This document shows positions 1 to 8,454 of a stretch of DNA of 57,669 nucleotides, piece after piece. Positions within the stretch are counted from its first letter, which is position 1, and every line of letters begins with the position of its first letter. Source of the stretch: GCA-2729515 sp036336695 (GTDB lineage Bacteria > Myxococcota_A > UBA9160 > SMWR01). Location: positions 1 to 57,669 of the forward strand of contig JAYZFQ010000093.1 of the NCBI GenBank assembly GCA_036336695.1. Direction: 5' to 3'. The notes below the pieces were generated by a model, which worked only from the letters and a program-made list of their open reading frames with translations, searched no databases and was not told where the DNA came from. Position numbers and translations under genes: made by a program.

Positions 1-255
1 CAACTGTGGGAAGGCCTTTCCAGCAGCGAGCGGCAGTGGCTCGAAGCTTCGGCGCAGACCTCCAGCGAAGTGCAACGAAAATTGTGGAACCAGGCGAGCG
101 CGAATGCACTCCGAGCCGTAGAGGAAGCCGGTGTCACGGTCGTGCGCCCGGACCCGCGGCCCTTCGTCGCAGCGAGCGAGGGGTTGCGCGCCGCCGCGCG
201 CGATGACCCGGTACTCGGCCCGATCGTGTTCCGTATCGAAGCGCAGGAACACTGA
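1..255 (+). CDS. dctP: TRAP transporter solute-binding protein (DctP family), C-terminal fragment
   Basis: The reading frame is already open at base 1 and closes at 253-255, leaving the last 84 residues of a longer protein. The visible part begins QLWEGLSSSERQWLEAS and continues through an amphipathic helix region, which is the typical C-terminal helix of periplasmic TRAP solute receptors (a 'W..L....Q..l..a' pattern). Two bases after its stop the small membrane subunit begins, so the DctP-DctQ-DctM order is intact. In this family the protein binds an organic acid in the periplasm and delivers it to the membrane subunits. The ligand pocket, including the conserved arginine, lies upstream of the window, so the substrate cannot be guessed. 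Confidence 0.8.
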   Translation, partial: QLWEGLSSSERQWLEASAQTSSEVQRKLWNQASANALRAVEEAGVTVVRPDPRPFVAASEGLRAAARDDPVLGPIVFRIEAQEH

Positions 256-257
256 AC

Positions 258-740
258 GTGCGACGGGCCGTCGATGGCGCCACTCGGTTGTTGCTCGTCG
301 CCCTGATGGCGGCGTCGGTCATCAACGTACTGTGGCAGGTGTTCTCGCGCTACGTGACGGAAAGCCCCGGTTCCTTCACGGATGAACTCGCGCGGTACCT
401 GCTGGTCTGGGTGGGACTCCTGGGAAGCGCCTACGCCGCGGGGCAGCGGCTCCACGTCGCGATGGACCTGCTGCCGCAACGGGCCGGAAAGGCGCGAACG
501 GCAATCACCCTGTTCGCCAACGGCATCGTGGCCGTCTTCTCGCTCTGCGTCCTGGTCGCGGGCGGGGCCGGCCTCGTTCACCTGGCGTTCGAACTCGACC
601 AACGCTCGGCGGCCCTGGGGCTCCCCATCGCGGGGGTCTACCTCGCAGCTCCGCTCTCCGGCCTGCTGATCGCCTTCTACGCACTCGACGACATGGCGAC
701 GGCCTGGCGTCAGCGCTCCCGACCGGAAGAAACGTCGTGA
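258..740 (+). CDS. dctQ: TRAP transporter small membrane subunit (DctQ family)
   Basis: This 160-residue protein has about four hydrophobic helices (roughly residues 10-32, 48-66, 85-110 and 125-150). The second region carries the family-typical stretch 'DELARYLLVWVGLLGSAYA', with the acidic residue and aromatic W. The start is GTG at 258, two bases after the DctP stop; no other start fits the helix layout. The stop overlaps the start of the DctM gene (GTGA), indicating translational coupling. DctQ is the small inner-membrane partner of DctM in secondary, sodium-driven TRAP import of organic acids. Confidence 0.9.
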   Translation: MRRAVDGATRLLLVALMAASVINVLWQVFSRYVTESPGSFTDELARYLLVWVGLLGSAYAAGQRLHVAMDLLPQRAGKARTAITLFANGIVAVFSLCVLVAGGAGLVHLAFELDQRSAALGLPIAGVYLAAPLSGLLIAFYALDDMATAWRQRSRPEETS

Positions 741-2026
741 CCGAGGGGCTCCTGCTGCTCGCTGCCTTCGCGGGACTGTTGCTCCTGCGGGTGCCGGTCG
801 GTTTCGCGATCGGTACCGCGGCCGTCCTTGCCCTCGCCACCCAGGTTTCGCTCGGCCCTGCCCTGCTGACCTCCGCCCAGCGGATCACGACCAGTCTCGA
901 CTCCTTCCCGCTCCTCGCCATCCCGCTATTCATCCTCGCGGGGCAACTCGCCAACCGAGGCGGTACCGCGGCGCGGCTGATCACCCTGGCCCAGGAGTTG
1001 ATGGGCGGGATCCGCGGCGGCCTCGCGCACGTCCACGTGGTGGCGTCGATGCTCTTCGGCTCGATCTCGGGCTCCGCCGTGGCCGCGGCATCGGCAATCG
1101 GAGCCGCCATGGGTCCCCGCATGGAATCGGCCGGCTACGACCGGGATGACGCGGCCGCGGTAAACATCGCCTCGGCTACGACGGGACTCGTCATCCCGCC
1201 GAGCAACGTGCTGATCGTGTATTCCCTCGCGAGCGGCGGTACATCGATCGCCGCACTTTTTCTCGCCGGCTACCTGCCCGGGCTCCTGGTCGGCCTCTCT
1301 CTCATGGCCGCCGCGGCACTGACGTTGCGGGGCAACAGGGATACCGGTCCCCAAGCAAAGCGCAGGATCGCGCAACCGCTCCTCGCCGCCCTCCCCGGGC
1401 TCGGGCTCCCCGTTCTCGTGATGGGTGGCATCGCCGGGGGTTTCTTCACGGCCACGGAGGCTTCGGGCGCCGCGGTTCTCTACGCCTTGGCACTTGGCGT
1501 TGCCCAGCGAGAACTCACCTGGCGCGACCTTCCCGAGAGCCTCCTCGACGCCGCCACCACCACGGGCGTCGTCATGCTCTTGATCGGAACCTCTGCAGCC
1601 CTGTCCTGGGTGCTCGCCTACGAACGCATCCCGGAACAGGCGGCGACACTCGTCCTCTCGCTCAGCCGTGACCCCATCGCGGTGCTCCTGCTGGTGAACC
1701 TGACGCTTCTCGCCGTCGGAACCTTCATGGACATCACTCCCGCGATCCTGATCTTCACGCCCATCTTTCTCCCTGTCGTGAGTGAACTCGGCATCGACCC
1801 CATCCACTTCGGCGTCATCATGGTCGTGAACCTGTGTATCGGCCTTTGCACCCCACCGGTCGGAACGGTGCTCTTCGTCGGTGCAGCGGTGGCCGGAACC
1901 GAAGCACGCAAGATCGTGCGCCCGCTGCTCCCCCTCGTGCTCGCCATGTTGCTGGCACTCCTCGCGGTGACCTTCGTGCCCTCGATCAGCCTCTGGCTCC
2001 CGCGGCTGGCGGGGGCCGCCCCGTAG
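737..2026 (+). CDS. dctM: TRAP transporter large permease subunit (DctM family)
   Basis: At 429 residues this has the normal DctM length and is almost entirely hydrophobic, with about 12 membrane segments. Family motifs are visible: 'PLLAIPLFILAGQLANRGG' near residue 55, 'GSISGSAVAAASAIG' near 115, 'PPSNVLIVYSLASGG' near 155, and 'TPPVGTVLFVGAAVAG' near the C-terminus. The GTG start overlaps the DctQ stop by four bases. It forms the transport channel of the tripartite importer. It is the last gene of its operon: the next gene starts 127 bases later with its own ribosome binding site. The substrate is unknown; the neighbouring steroid and acyl-CoA genes make an organic acid plausible but do not prove it. 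Confidence 0.93.
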   Translation: MTEGLLLLAAFAGLLLLRVPVGFAIGTAAVLALATQVSLGPALLTSAQRITTSLDSFPLLAIPLFILAGQLANRGGTAARLITLAQELMGGIRGGLAHVHVVASMLFGSISGSAVAAASAIGAAMGPRMESAGYDRDDAAAVNIASATTGLVIPPSNVLIVYSLASGGTSIAALFLAGYLPGLLVGLSLMAAAALTLRGNRDTGPQAKRRIAQPLLAALPGLGLPVLVMGGIAGGFFTATEASGAAVLYALALGVAQRELTWRDLPESLLDAATTTGVVMLLIGTSAALSWVLAYERIPEQAATLVLSLSRDPIAVLLLVNLTLLAVGTFMDITPAILIFTPIFLPVVSELGIDPIHFGVIMVVNLCIGLCTPPVGTVLFVGAAVAGTEARKIVRPLLPLVLAMLLALLAVTFVPSISLWLPRLAGAAP

Positions 2027-2153
2027 AACGACCCTTCTCGGCTTGCGGTCCGGGGCCGCCGCAGCCTTTTGTGACGCTCCTCGCGCATTCGACTACCGAA
2101 AGAACGCCCGGAGACGGTATCCTGCCCCTTCCGCCAACGGGAGAACCACAGCA

Positions 2154-3620
2154 ATGACCCCCATGCAGCATGAGAGCCGCCTCCTCATCGACGGGAAACT
2201 CGTCGAGGCCGAAGGAGGCCGCACCTATACGAACGTCAACCCCGCCACCGAGGAACCGATCGGCCCCGTGCCCGACGCGGCTCCCGGCGACATGGATGCG
2301 GCGATCGGCGCTGCCCGGCGCGCGTTCGACGAGACCGACTGGTCCACGGATCTCGCGTTCCGCTCGCGCTGCCTGCGGCAGCTCCAGGCGGCGCTCGACA
2401 AGCACCGCGAAGAGTCGCGGCCCCTGATCGTCTCCGAAGCCGGCTGCCCGATTCAACTCACCTACGCCGTGCAACAGGACTCCTGCATCCAGGACATGCT
2501 CTGGGACATCGGTGTTGCAGAAAAATACGAGTGGGAGCGGGAACTGGGCGTGCACGAGTTCTTCGGCATGAAGAGCCAGCGCATCGTCTACAAGGAGCCG
2601 ATCGGCGTCGCGGGCCTGGTCACCCCCTGGAATTTCCCGTTCATGCTGAACCTCTCGAAGATCGTTCCGGCGCTGATGGCCGGCAATACCGCCGTATTGA
2701 AACCCGCGCCCGACACGCCCTACTCGGCCACGCTGATCGGCAAGATCGTGGCCGAAGAAACCGACCTGCCCCCCGGCGTGCTCAACATCGTGACGGCGAG
2801 CGACCCTGCCGAGGTCGGCGACGTGCTGACGGGCGACCCGCGGGTCGACCTGGTCAGCTTCACCGGTTCCACCGCGGTCGGCAAGCACATCATGAAGCGC
2901 TGCGGGGAAAACCTGAAGAAGGTCTTCCTCGAGCTCGGTGGGAAGTCCGCAAACATCATTCTCGACGATGCAGCCTTCGAGGCCGTCGTTCCCGCGGGTT
3001 CGATGACCTGCATGCACGGGGGCCAGGGCTGCGCGATCACCACGCGCATGCTCCTGCCGCGCTCGCGCTACGAAGAGGGCGTCGAACTGGTCAAGGCGGC
3101 CTTCGAGAGCGTCAACTACGGCGACCCGATGGACCCGGCGAACATCATGGGCCCGCTGGTCAACGCCCGCCAGCGGGAGCGGGTGCTCGCCTACATCGAG
3201 AAGGGCAAGGCCGAGGGCGCCCGCTGCCTCGTCGGCGGCGGAAGGCCCGAACAGTTCGACAAGGGGTACTTCGTGCAGCCCACGCTCTTCGCGGACGTCG
3301 ACCCCGAATCGACCATCGCCCAGGAAGAGATCTTCGGGCCGGTGCTCGCCGTGATCCCCTACGACGACGACGACGACGCCATTCAGATCGCGAACAATTC
3401 TCGCTACGGGCTGTCCGGATCGGTCTTCAGCGCTTCCCTGGAACGCTCGCTCTCCGTGGCGAAGCGCGTCCGGACCGGCACGCTGGGCGTGAACGGCGGC
3501 ATGTGGTTCGGACCCGACTCGCCCTTCGGGGGCTACCGGGAGAGCGGCGTCGGCCGCGAGCACGGTGTCGAGGGGTTCGAGGAGTACCTGGAGACGAAGA
3601 CCATCGGCATGCCGGCCTGA
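2154..3620 (+). CDS. NAD(P)-dependent aldehyde dehydrogenase
   Basis: The 488-residue protein is a full-length member of the aldehyde dehydrogenase superfamily, which oxidises aldehydes to carboxylates through a thiohemiacetal. Seen in the sequence: 'TPWNFPFMLNLSKIVPAL' (active-site Asn region, about residues 160-177), the cofactor-loop motif 'FTGSTAVGKHI' near 240, the general base Glu260 in 'LELGGKSANI', and the nucleophile Cys293 in 'GGQGCAITTR'. The frame is open from about 2043, but ATG 2154 is chosen because it follows GGGAGAA and matches the usual N-terminus. A run of five aspartates (GAC repeat near 3363) is a coding microrepeat. It is followed 13 bases later by the unknown gene at 3634. 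The specific aldehyde is unknown; a steroid side-chain or other lipid aldehyde is possible. Confidence 0.92.
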   Translation: MTPMQHESRLLIDGKLVEAEGGRTYTNVNPATEEPIGPVPDAAPGDMDAAIGAARRAFDETDWSTDLAFRSRCLRQLQAALDKHREESRPLIVSEAGCPIQLTYAVQQDSCIQDMLWDIGVAEKYEWERELGVHEFFGMKSQRIVYKEPIGVAGLVTPWNFPFMLNLSKIVPALMAGNTAVLKPAPDTPYSATLIGKIVAEETDLPPGVLNIVTASDPAEVGDVLTGDPRVDLVSFTGSTAVGKHIMKRCGENLKKVFLELGGKSANIILDDAAFEAVVPAGSMTCMHGGQGCAITTRMLLPRSRYEEGVELVKAAFESVNYGDPMDPANIMGPLVNARQRERVLAYIEKGKAEGARCLVGGGRPEQFDKGYFVQPTLFADVDPESTIAQEEIFGPVLAVIPYDDDDDAIQIANNSRYGLSGSVFSASLERSLSVAKRVRTGTLGVNGGMWFGPDSPFGGYRESGVGREHGVEGFEEYLETKTIGMPA

Positions 3621-3633
3621 AGAGGTAGACGCG

Positions 3634-4758
3634 ATGCTCAGCAAGTTCGACGACTACATGATCCACCAGACGCCGGAGCCGATCGCGCACAAGGTCTCGA
3701 GCGAACGCAACCTGTACGACCGCTACTGGTACAACGGCTACGACAAGGACGGCGAGTTCTACATCGGGATCGCCATGGCCCTGTATCCGAACCTGGGCAT
3801 CCTCGATTGCGGATTCAGCATCGTGCGCGACGGGGAACAGCACGCGTTCCACGCTTCCCGCCGCGCGTCGGACGAACCGAGCGACACCACGGTGGGGCCG
3901 TTCCGTCTCGAGATCACTCGCCCGATGCTTTCGAGTCGGCTGGTGATCGACAAGAACGAAACCGGTATCGAATGCGACCTCACCTTCATTCCCCGCACGG
4001 CCAACGTCGAGGAGGGGTACCAGAAACTCCGCAACGATCGCTCCGTCGTCATGGAATCGACACGGTTCGCCCAGTACGGCACCTGGCAGGGTGTGGTGCG
4101 CTACGACGGCAAGGAAGTGCCCGTCGACCCTTCCCGGGTCTACGCCACCAAGGACCGCTCCTGGGGCCAGCGCCCCGTCGGGGACCCGGCGCCTCCGGGA
4201 GCACCCGTCGTCGCGATGCCCCAGGTCTTCTTCCTCTGGGCTCCGCTTCAGTGGGAAGATCGGTGCACGCACTTCGGCGTGTTCGAGGACGAAAACGGCT
4301 TCACGTGGCACACGGACGCCCAGGTCGTCCCGGCCTACGCGTCTCCCGAAGCGATTCCCGGCGTCACGGATCCGGGCACCCAGGTCTGGGGAAACTGCGA
4401 ACACCGCGTCGAGTACGTCAAGGGAACCCGCGTCGCTTCCTCCGCCGAAATCGCGATGATTTCGAAGACGGGGGAGCGGCTCGACATCGAGCTCGAACCC
4501 CTGATCCTGTACCGGATGAAGGGGAGCGGCTACTCCCACCCGGAGTGGGGGCACGGCAAGTGGAAAGGGGAACTCGCGATCGGCGGCGAGATGTGGAAGT
4601 GCGATGACGCGGAACCCCTGGCCCTCGAGAACCAGCACATCCAGCAGGTGGTCCGGGCGCGCTGTGGCGATCGCACGGGCGTCGGGGTGTTGGAACAGAT
4701 CTGCCTCGGACCCCACGCGACCTACGGCTTCAAGGAATTTCTCGACGGCGCCGCCTAG
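3634..4758 (+). CDS. Conserved protein of unknown function, possibly lipocalin-like fold (CrtC/AttH-like)
   Basis: This 374-residue soluble protein has no signal peptide and no catalytic motif I can name. It begins MLSKFDDYMIHQTPEPIAHK; I recall near-identical openings in conserved hypothetical proteins of Mycobacterium and sphingomonads. It is rich in aromatic and beta-strand-like segments, for example 'DRYWYNGYDKDGEFYIGIAM', 'HAFHASRRA' and 'TKDRSWGQRPVG'. The last is reminiscent of the conserved 'DRSWG' motif of carotenoid 1,2-hydratase/AttH-like double-lipocalin proteins. ATG 3634 is preceded by AGAGGTAG and lies 13 bases after the aldehyde dehydrogenase stop, so the two are probably co-transcribed. 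A role in binding or modifying a hydrophobic substrate is inference only. Confidence 0.7.
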   Translation: MLSKFDDYMIHQTPEPIAHKVSSERNLYDRYWYNGYDKDGEFYIGIAMALYPNLGILDCGFSIVRDGEQHAFHASRRASDEPSDTTVGPFRLEITRPMLSSRLVIDKNETGIECDLTFIPRTANVEEGYQKLRNDRSVVMESTRFAQYGTWQGVVRYDGKEVPVDPSRVYATKDRSWGQRPVGDPAPPGAPVVAMPQVFFLWAPLQWEDRCTHFGVFEDENGFTWHTDAQVVPAYASPEAIPGVTDPGTQVWGNCEHRVEYVKGTRVASSAEIAMISKTGERLDIELEPLILYRMKGSGYSHPEWGHGKWKGELAIGGEMWKCDDAEPLALENQHIQQVVRARCGDRTGVGVLEQICLGPHATYGFKEFLDGAA

Positions 4759-4857
4759 CGCACCGGGACAGCCCGGCGAACACGAAACCGATGCGGTGGA
4801 CGCGCGCGGCGGGCGCGCTCCAGATTCGCGCGACGCTCGGCACAGGGAGAACGGCAG

Positions 4858-5637
4858 ATGACCCGGCGCCTCGAGGGCAGAGTGGCAGTGGTGACCGGAG
4901 CGGCCTCGGGAATCGGCGCCGCCACAGCCCGCCGCTTCTCGGACGAGGGCGCACGGGTGGTGCTCGGTGACCTCGACGAAGCGGGTGGAAGCTCGGTCGC
5001 GGGCGAGTGCGGCGGTGCCTTCGTTCGAACCGACGTGACACAGGAAGATCAGCTCCAGGCACTCCTGTCCGAGGCCGTCGAGCGCCACGGACGGCTCGAC
5101 GTCGTGTGCAACAACGCCGGCATCCTCGTACCGGGAACGCTCCCCGACCTGGCGCCCGAAGACTGGCGCCGTGTGATCGACGTGGATCTCAACTCGGTCT
5201 ACTACGGCTGTCGTGCAGCCATCCCCCACCTGCGAGCCTCGGGAGGCGGTGCGATCGTCAATCTCGCCTCGGTCTCGGGCCTGGCCGGCGACTACGCCAT
5301 GCCCGCCTACAACGCGGCCAAGGCGGGGGTGCTCAACTTCACCCGCGCGATCGCGATGGAGCACGCGCGAGAGGGGATCCGGGTCAATGCAGTCTGCCCG
5401 GGCGTGATCGACACACCCATGTCGGCGGCCGTGCAAGCCTTTCCGAAACTGGTCGACGCGTACCACCAGAACATCCCGATGGGCCGGTTCGGACGCGCCG
5501 AGGAAATCGCGGCAACGATCGCATTCCTCGCCTCGGACGACGCGAGCTACGTTACCGGTGCCGCCCTGGTCGCCGACGGTGGCCTCACCGCGGGAACAGG
5601 ACAACCGCATCCAGCACAAGTGCTGGATCTCCCATGA
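4858..5637 (+). CDS. Short-chain dehydrogenase/reductase (classical SDR)
   Basis: A 259-residue classical SDR that would oxidise or reduce an alcohol/ketone with NAD(P). The nucleotide-binding motif TGAASGIG spans residues 13-20, NNAG lies near 90, and the catalytic residues are Ser138, Tyr151 and Lys155 (YNAAK). Asp40 at the end of the second strand ('LGDLDEAG') favours NAD(H). ATG 4858 follows GGGAGAACGGCAG. The protein carries a slightly extended C-terminus (TGQPHPAQVLDLP). It lies 99 bases after the preceding gene and 21 bases before an amidohydrolase. The substrate cannot be told from sequence; the setting suggests a hydroxy-steroid or hydroxyacyl-CoA. Confidence 0.9.
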   Translation: MTRRLEGRVAVVTGAASGIGAATARRFSDEGARVVLGDLDEAGGSSVAGECGGAFVRTDVTQEDQLQALLSEAVERHGRLDVVCNNAGILVPGTLPDLAPEDWRRVIDVDLNSVYYGCRAAIPHLRASGGGAIVNLASVSGLAGDYAMPAYNAAKAGVLNFTRAIAMEHAREGIRVNAVCPGVIDTPMSAAVQAFPKLVDAYHQNIPMGRFGRAEEIAATIAFLASDDASYVTGAALVADGGLTAGTGQPHPAQVLDLP

Positions 5638-5658
5638 AACGGACAGGGGAAGACCCAG

Positions 5659-7398
5659 GTGGAACTGCTGATCCGAAACGGAACCCTGGTCGACGGCAGC
5701 GGCGCTCCCCCGCGGCCGGCGGACATCGCGGTTGAAAACGGCCTCGTCACTCGAATCGCGCCCGCGAAATCACTCGCAGCGGAGGCTGCGACGAAAACCC
5801 TCGAGGCCGAGGGCTTGTTGGTGACCCCCGGCTTCGTCGATGTACACACCCACTACGACGGCCAGGCGACCTGGGATCCCGTGCTGGCTCCCTCATCCTG
5901 GCACGGCGTGACCAGCGTCGTCATGGGCAATTGCGGCGTCGGTTTCGCACCCGTGCGGCCCGAGGGACACCGGGAACTGATCGAGCTGATGGAAGGGGTC
6001 GAAGACATCCCCGGTTCCGCCCTTTCCGACGGGATCCGTTGGGCGTGGGAGAGCTTTCCGGAATACCTCGATGCCCTCGAGTCCATGGGACGTTGCATCG
6101 AGGTCGCGGCACAGATTCCCCACGGCGCCGTCCGCGCCTACGTCCTCGGCCCGGACCGGGCGGCCCACAACGCTCCGGCGAGCGCCGCGCAGGTCGACCG
6201 GATGGCGGGAATCGTCCGCGAGGGCATCGAAGCGGGCGGAGTCGCGTTTTCGAGCAATCGCCTGCCACTTCACACCTCGATCCACGGCGATCCGGTGCCC
6301 GGCACCTTCGCCGACGAGCAGGAACTCCTGGCGCTGCTCCACGCCGTGCGCGCGGGGGGCGGGTCTCGCGTCGAAGTCGTCCCCGCCGGCGCCATGGGTG
6401 AAGACCGGGACGCCCCCTTGCGGGAGGTCGCGCTCTACCGGCAACTCAGCCTTGAAACGGGCTGCACCATCACCTTTTCCCTCGCCCAGATCAATACGGA
6501 CCCGAAACACTGGGTGGACGTTCTCGCGGCGAGCGCGCAGGCCAACGCCGAGGGAGCGCGACTCGTGCCCCAGGTCTCCGGTCGGCCCGCCGGCCTCCTG
6601 CTTTCCTGGGACACGTTCAATCCCTTCATGGAACGGCCGACGTACCAGGCGCTCCTGGCGCTTGCCTCGGACGAACGTCTGGCACGACTCCGGGAACCCG
6701 CGACACGCGCAACGATCCTCGGGGAAGCCAGTCACGATGGCATGGCGATGAAGATGATGAAGAACAGTCTCGACGCGACTTTCGCACTCGACACCGGGCC
6801 GGCGTTCGAGCCGGACCCGGAAGATTCCATGGCGCAGCGCATCGCCCGGTCCGGCCAGGAACCCGACGAACTCCTGTACGACACGATGTGCGAGTTGGCC
6901 GAAGCTGCCGGCGAGGGAAAGCCCGGTTTCCTCCACGTGTTCTTTTCCGGCTACAAGAACGGCAGCCTCGAAGACATCGGGGAGATGATGCTTCACCGGG
7001 ATACCGTGGTCGGCCTGGCCGACGGCGGCGCCCACTGCAGCATGATCTGCGACGCGAGCATGCCGACGTTCCTGCTCCAGCACTGGGTGCGAGACCGCAC
7101 ACGCGGGCCGAGACTTCCCGTCGAAACGGCGGTGCGCATGCTCTCTCGGGATCCGGCGGAACTCTACGGGTTCGGCGACCGCGGCGTGCTCGAAGCCGGT
7201 CGGCGCGCGGATCTCAACCTGATCGATCTCGACGCGCTCACCCTCCACGTTCCCGAGATCACCCACGACCTTCCCACGGGAGCGCCGCGGGTGGTGCAGC
7301 GCGTCGACGGATTCCGCGCCACGGTCGTCCGCGGCCAGATCACCTTCCGGGACGGAATGGAAACCGGCGCTCATCCCGGCGGATTGATCCGGGCCTAG
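5659..7398 (+). CDS. Amidohydrolase, N-acyl-D-amino-acid deacylase type
   Basis: At 579 residues this is a member of amidohydrolase family 3 (D-aminoacylase/dihydroorotase-like). The N-terminus 'LLIRNGTLVDGSGAPPRPADI' is the usual small beta-sandwich, the metal-binding HxH is at residues 63-65 ('VDVHTHYDG'), and 'GNCGVGFAP' follows near 92-100. A late 'DGGAHCSM' segment near 455 supplies the conserved metal-ligand Asp region. The GTG start at 5659 follows an AGACCCAGG spacer and is the only start that keeps the canonical N-terminus. Such enzymes hydrolyse amide bonds of N-acylated D-amino acids or related compounds. Close paralogues recur in steroid- and lipid-degrading bacteria without known substrates, so function stops at family level. 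Confidence 0.88.
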   Translation: MELLIRNGTLVDGSGAPPRPADIAVENGLVTRIAPAKSLAAEAATKTLEAEGLLVTPGFVDVHTHYDGQATWDPVLAPSSWHGVTSVVMGNCGVGFAPVRPEGHRELIELMEGVEDIPGSALSDGIRWAWESFPEYLDALESMGRCIEVAAQIPHGAVRAYVLGPDRAAHNAPASAAQVDRMAGIVREGIEAGGVAFSSNRLPLHTSIHGDPVPGTFADEQELLALLHAVRAGGGSRVEVVPAGAMGEDRDAPLREVALYRQLSLETGCTITFSLAQINTDPKHWVDVLAASAQANAEGARLVPQVSGRPAGLLLSWDTFNPFMERPTYQALLALASDERLARLREPATRATILGEASHDGMAMKMMKNSLDATFALDTGPAFEPDPEDSMAQRIARSGQEPDELLYDTMCELAEAAGEGKPGFLHVFFSGYKNGSLEDIGEMMLHRDTVVGLADGGAHCSMICDASMPTFLLQHWVRDRTRGPRLPVETAVRMLSRDPAELYGFGDRGVLEAGRRADLNLIDLDALTLHVPEITHDLPTGAPRVVQRVDGFRATVVRGQITFRDGMETGAHPGGLIRA

Positions 7399-7415
7399 CA
7401 AACCTGCCGGGGATT

Positions 7416-8414
7416 TCAGTCCTCGGGGAAGTGGTCGTAGAACGCGCGCGGATAGCGGCGTTCGAGTTCGCCCGCTGCATCGAGCCGTGCCACCTCTTCG
7501 GGTTCCAGGTCGATCTGCCCCGCCGCGAGATTCTCTTCCAGTTGCGCCGCGCTGCTCGCACCCAGGACGACCGTGCTCACGCCGGAACGCGCCCGCACCC
7601 AGGCCAGGGCGATCTGGGCGCAGCTGGCGCCCCGGCCCTCGGCCACCTCGCGCACCGCGTCCAGCACCGCGGGACCCCGGACCGGGTCCACCGGAGGATA
7701 GGCGTAGGCATCGCGACGACGCGTGTCGTCCCCGCCACCCAACTCGCCGTACTTCCCCGTCAAGAAGCCGGCCGCGAGGGGACTCCAGACCATCATCCCG
7801 AGACCCGCCTTCTGGAGAAAGGGCAGGACGTCCTCCTCGATATCCCGTCCGACGAGGGAGTAATACATCTGCGCACAGCAGAACTCGCTGAAGCCCCGTT
7901 CCCGCTGGAGCCCGACAGCAAGCGCTGCTTCCCAGGCTTCCAGGTTGCAGAAGCCCACGCACCGCACCAGTCCGCGTTGCACGAGGCGGTCGAGGGCGGC
8001 CGCCGTCTCCTCGAACGGCGTGCGGACGTCGCGCTTGTGGATCAGGTAGAGATCGATCCGGTCCGTGCCGAGGCGGCGCAGGCTCGCTTCGACCGACGCC
8101 GCGATGCGCGGCCCGGAAAGACCGCGGGATTCCGGCCCGCTGCCGATGGGAAACCCGACCTTGGTGACGATGAGCGCCTCTTCGCGCCGTGCGCCGAGCG
8201 CCCGGCCCAGCATCTCCTCGGAGCGGCCCAGGCCATAGACATCCGCCGTGTCGAACAGGTTGACCCCGGCATCCAGTGCCATGCCGACGAGGCGCCCGGC
8301 TTCCCGGTCGCCGGGAACCGTCGAGAGCGGCTCCATCCCCTCGCCGAAGGTCATCGCTCCGAAGGAGAGTTCCGACACCTCGAGCCCCGAAGCTCCGAGC
8401 GAACGCCTCCGCAT
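7416..8414 (-). CDS. Aldo/keto reductase
   Basis: A 332-residue NADPH-dependent aldo/keto reductase of the YajO/Tas-like subgroup. The catalytic tetrad regions are visible: Asp and Tyr in 'NLFDTADVYGLGRSEE', Lys in 'LIVTKVGF', and His in 'DLYLIHKRD'. The phosphate-binding 'VVLGASSAAQLEENL' is near the C-terminus. The frame extends nine codons upstream to 8441, but ATG 8414 has an ideal GGAGGT six bases before it and gives the usual MRRRSLGASGLEV opening, so it is chosen. It is the last gene of a minus-strand run that also holds SDRs and a FadA5-like thiolase, and it converges with the deacylase gene at 7398. The substrate is unknown. Confidence 0.9.
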   Translation of the reverse strand: MRRRSLGASGLEVSELSFGAMTFGEGMEPLSTVPGDREAGRLVGMALDAGVNLFDTADVYGLGRSEEMLGRALGARREEALIVTKVGFPIGSGPESRGLSGPRIAASVEASLRRLGTDRIDLYLIHKRDVRTPFEETAAALDRLVQRGLVRCVGFCNLEAWEAALAVGLQRERGFSEFCCAQMYYSLVGRDIEEDVLPFLQKAGLGMMVWSPLAAGFLTGKYGELGGGDDTRRRDAYAYPPVDPVRGPAVLDAVREVAEGRGASCAQIALAWVRARSGVSTVVLGASSAAQLEENLAAGQIDLEPEEVARLDAAGELERRYPRAFYDHFPED

Positions 8415-8454
8415 CGTCAGACCTCCAAGGCTCCCAGCCAACGCGGGCGCATCG

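Noticed and set aside
3363..3377. GAC trinucleotide repeat
   Set aside because: It encodes a run of Asp inside the aldehyde dehydrogenase where the family is variable and acidic; too short to be a functional repeat.
1986..3644. Long minus-strand open frame (over 500 codons) opposite the aldehyde dehydrogenase
   Set aside because: It is antisense to a gene with clear active-site motifs. Very high GC content leaves few stops on the opposite strand. Its translation is rich in Arg, Gly and Val and shows no domain.
3427..5619. Minus-strand open frame of about 730 codons across three plus-strand genes
   Set aside because: It is a mirror frame of three genes with good motifs; no start signal and no recognisable domain.
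5893..7962. Minus-strand open frame of about 690 codons opposite the D-aminoacylase
   Set aside because: Mirror frame that runs across two real genes. The deacylase on the plus strand has the HxH motif and a sensible start.
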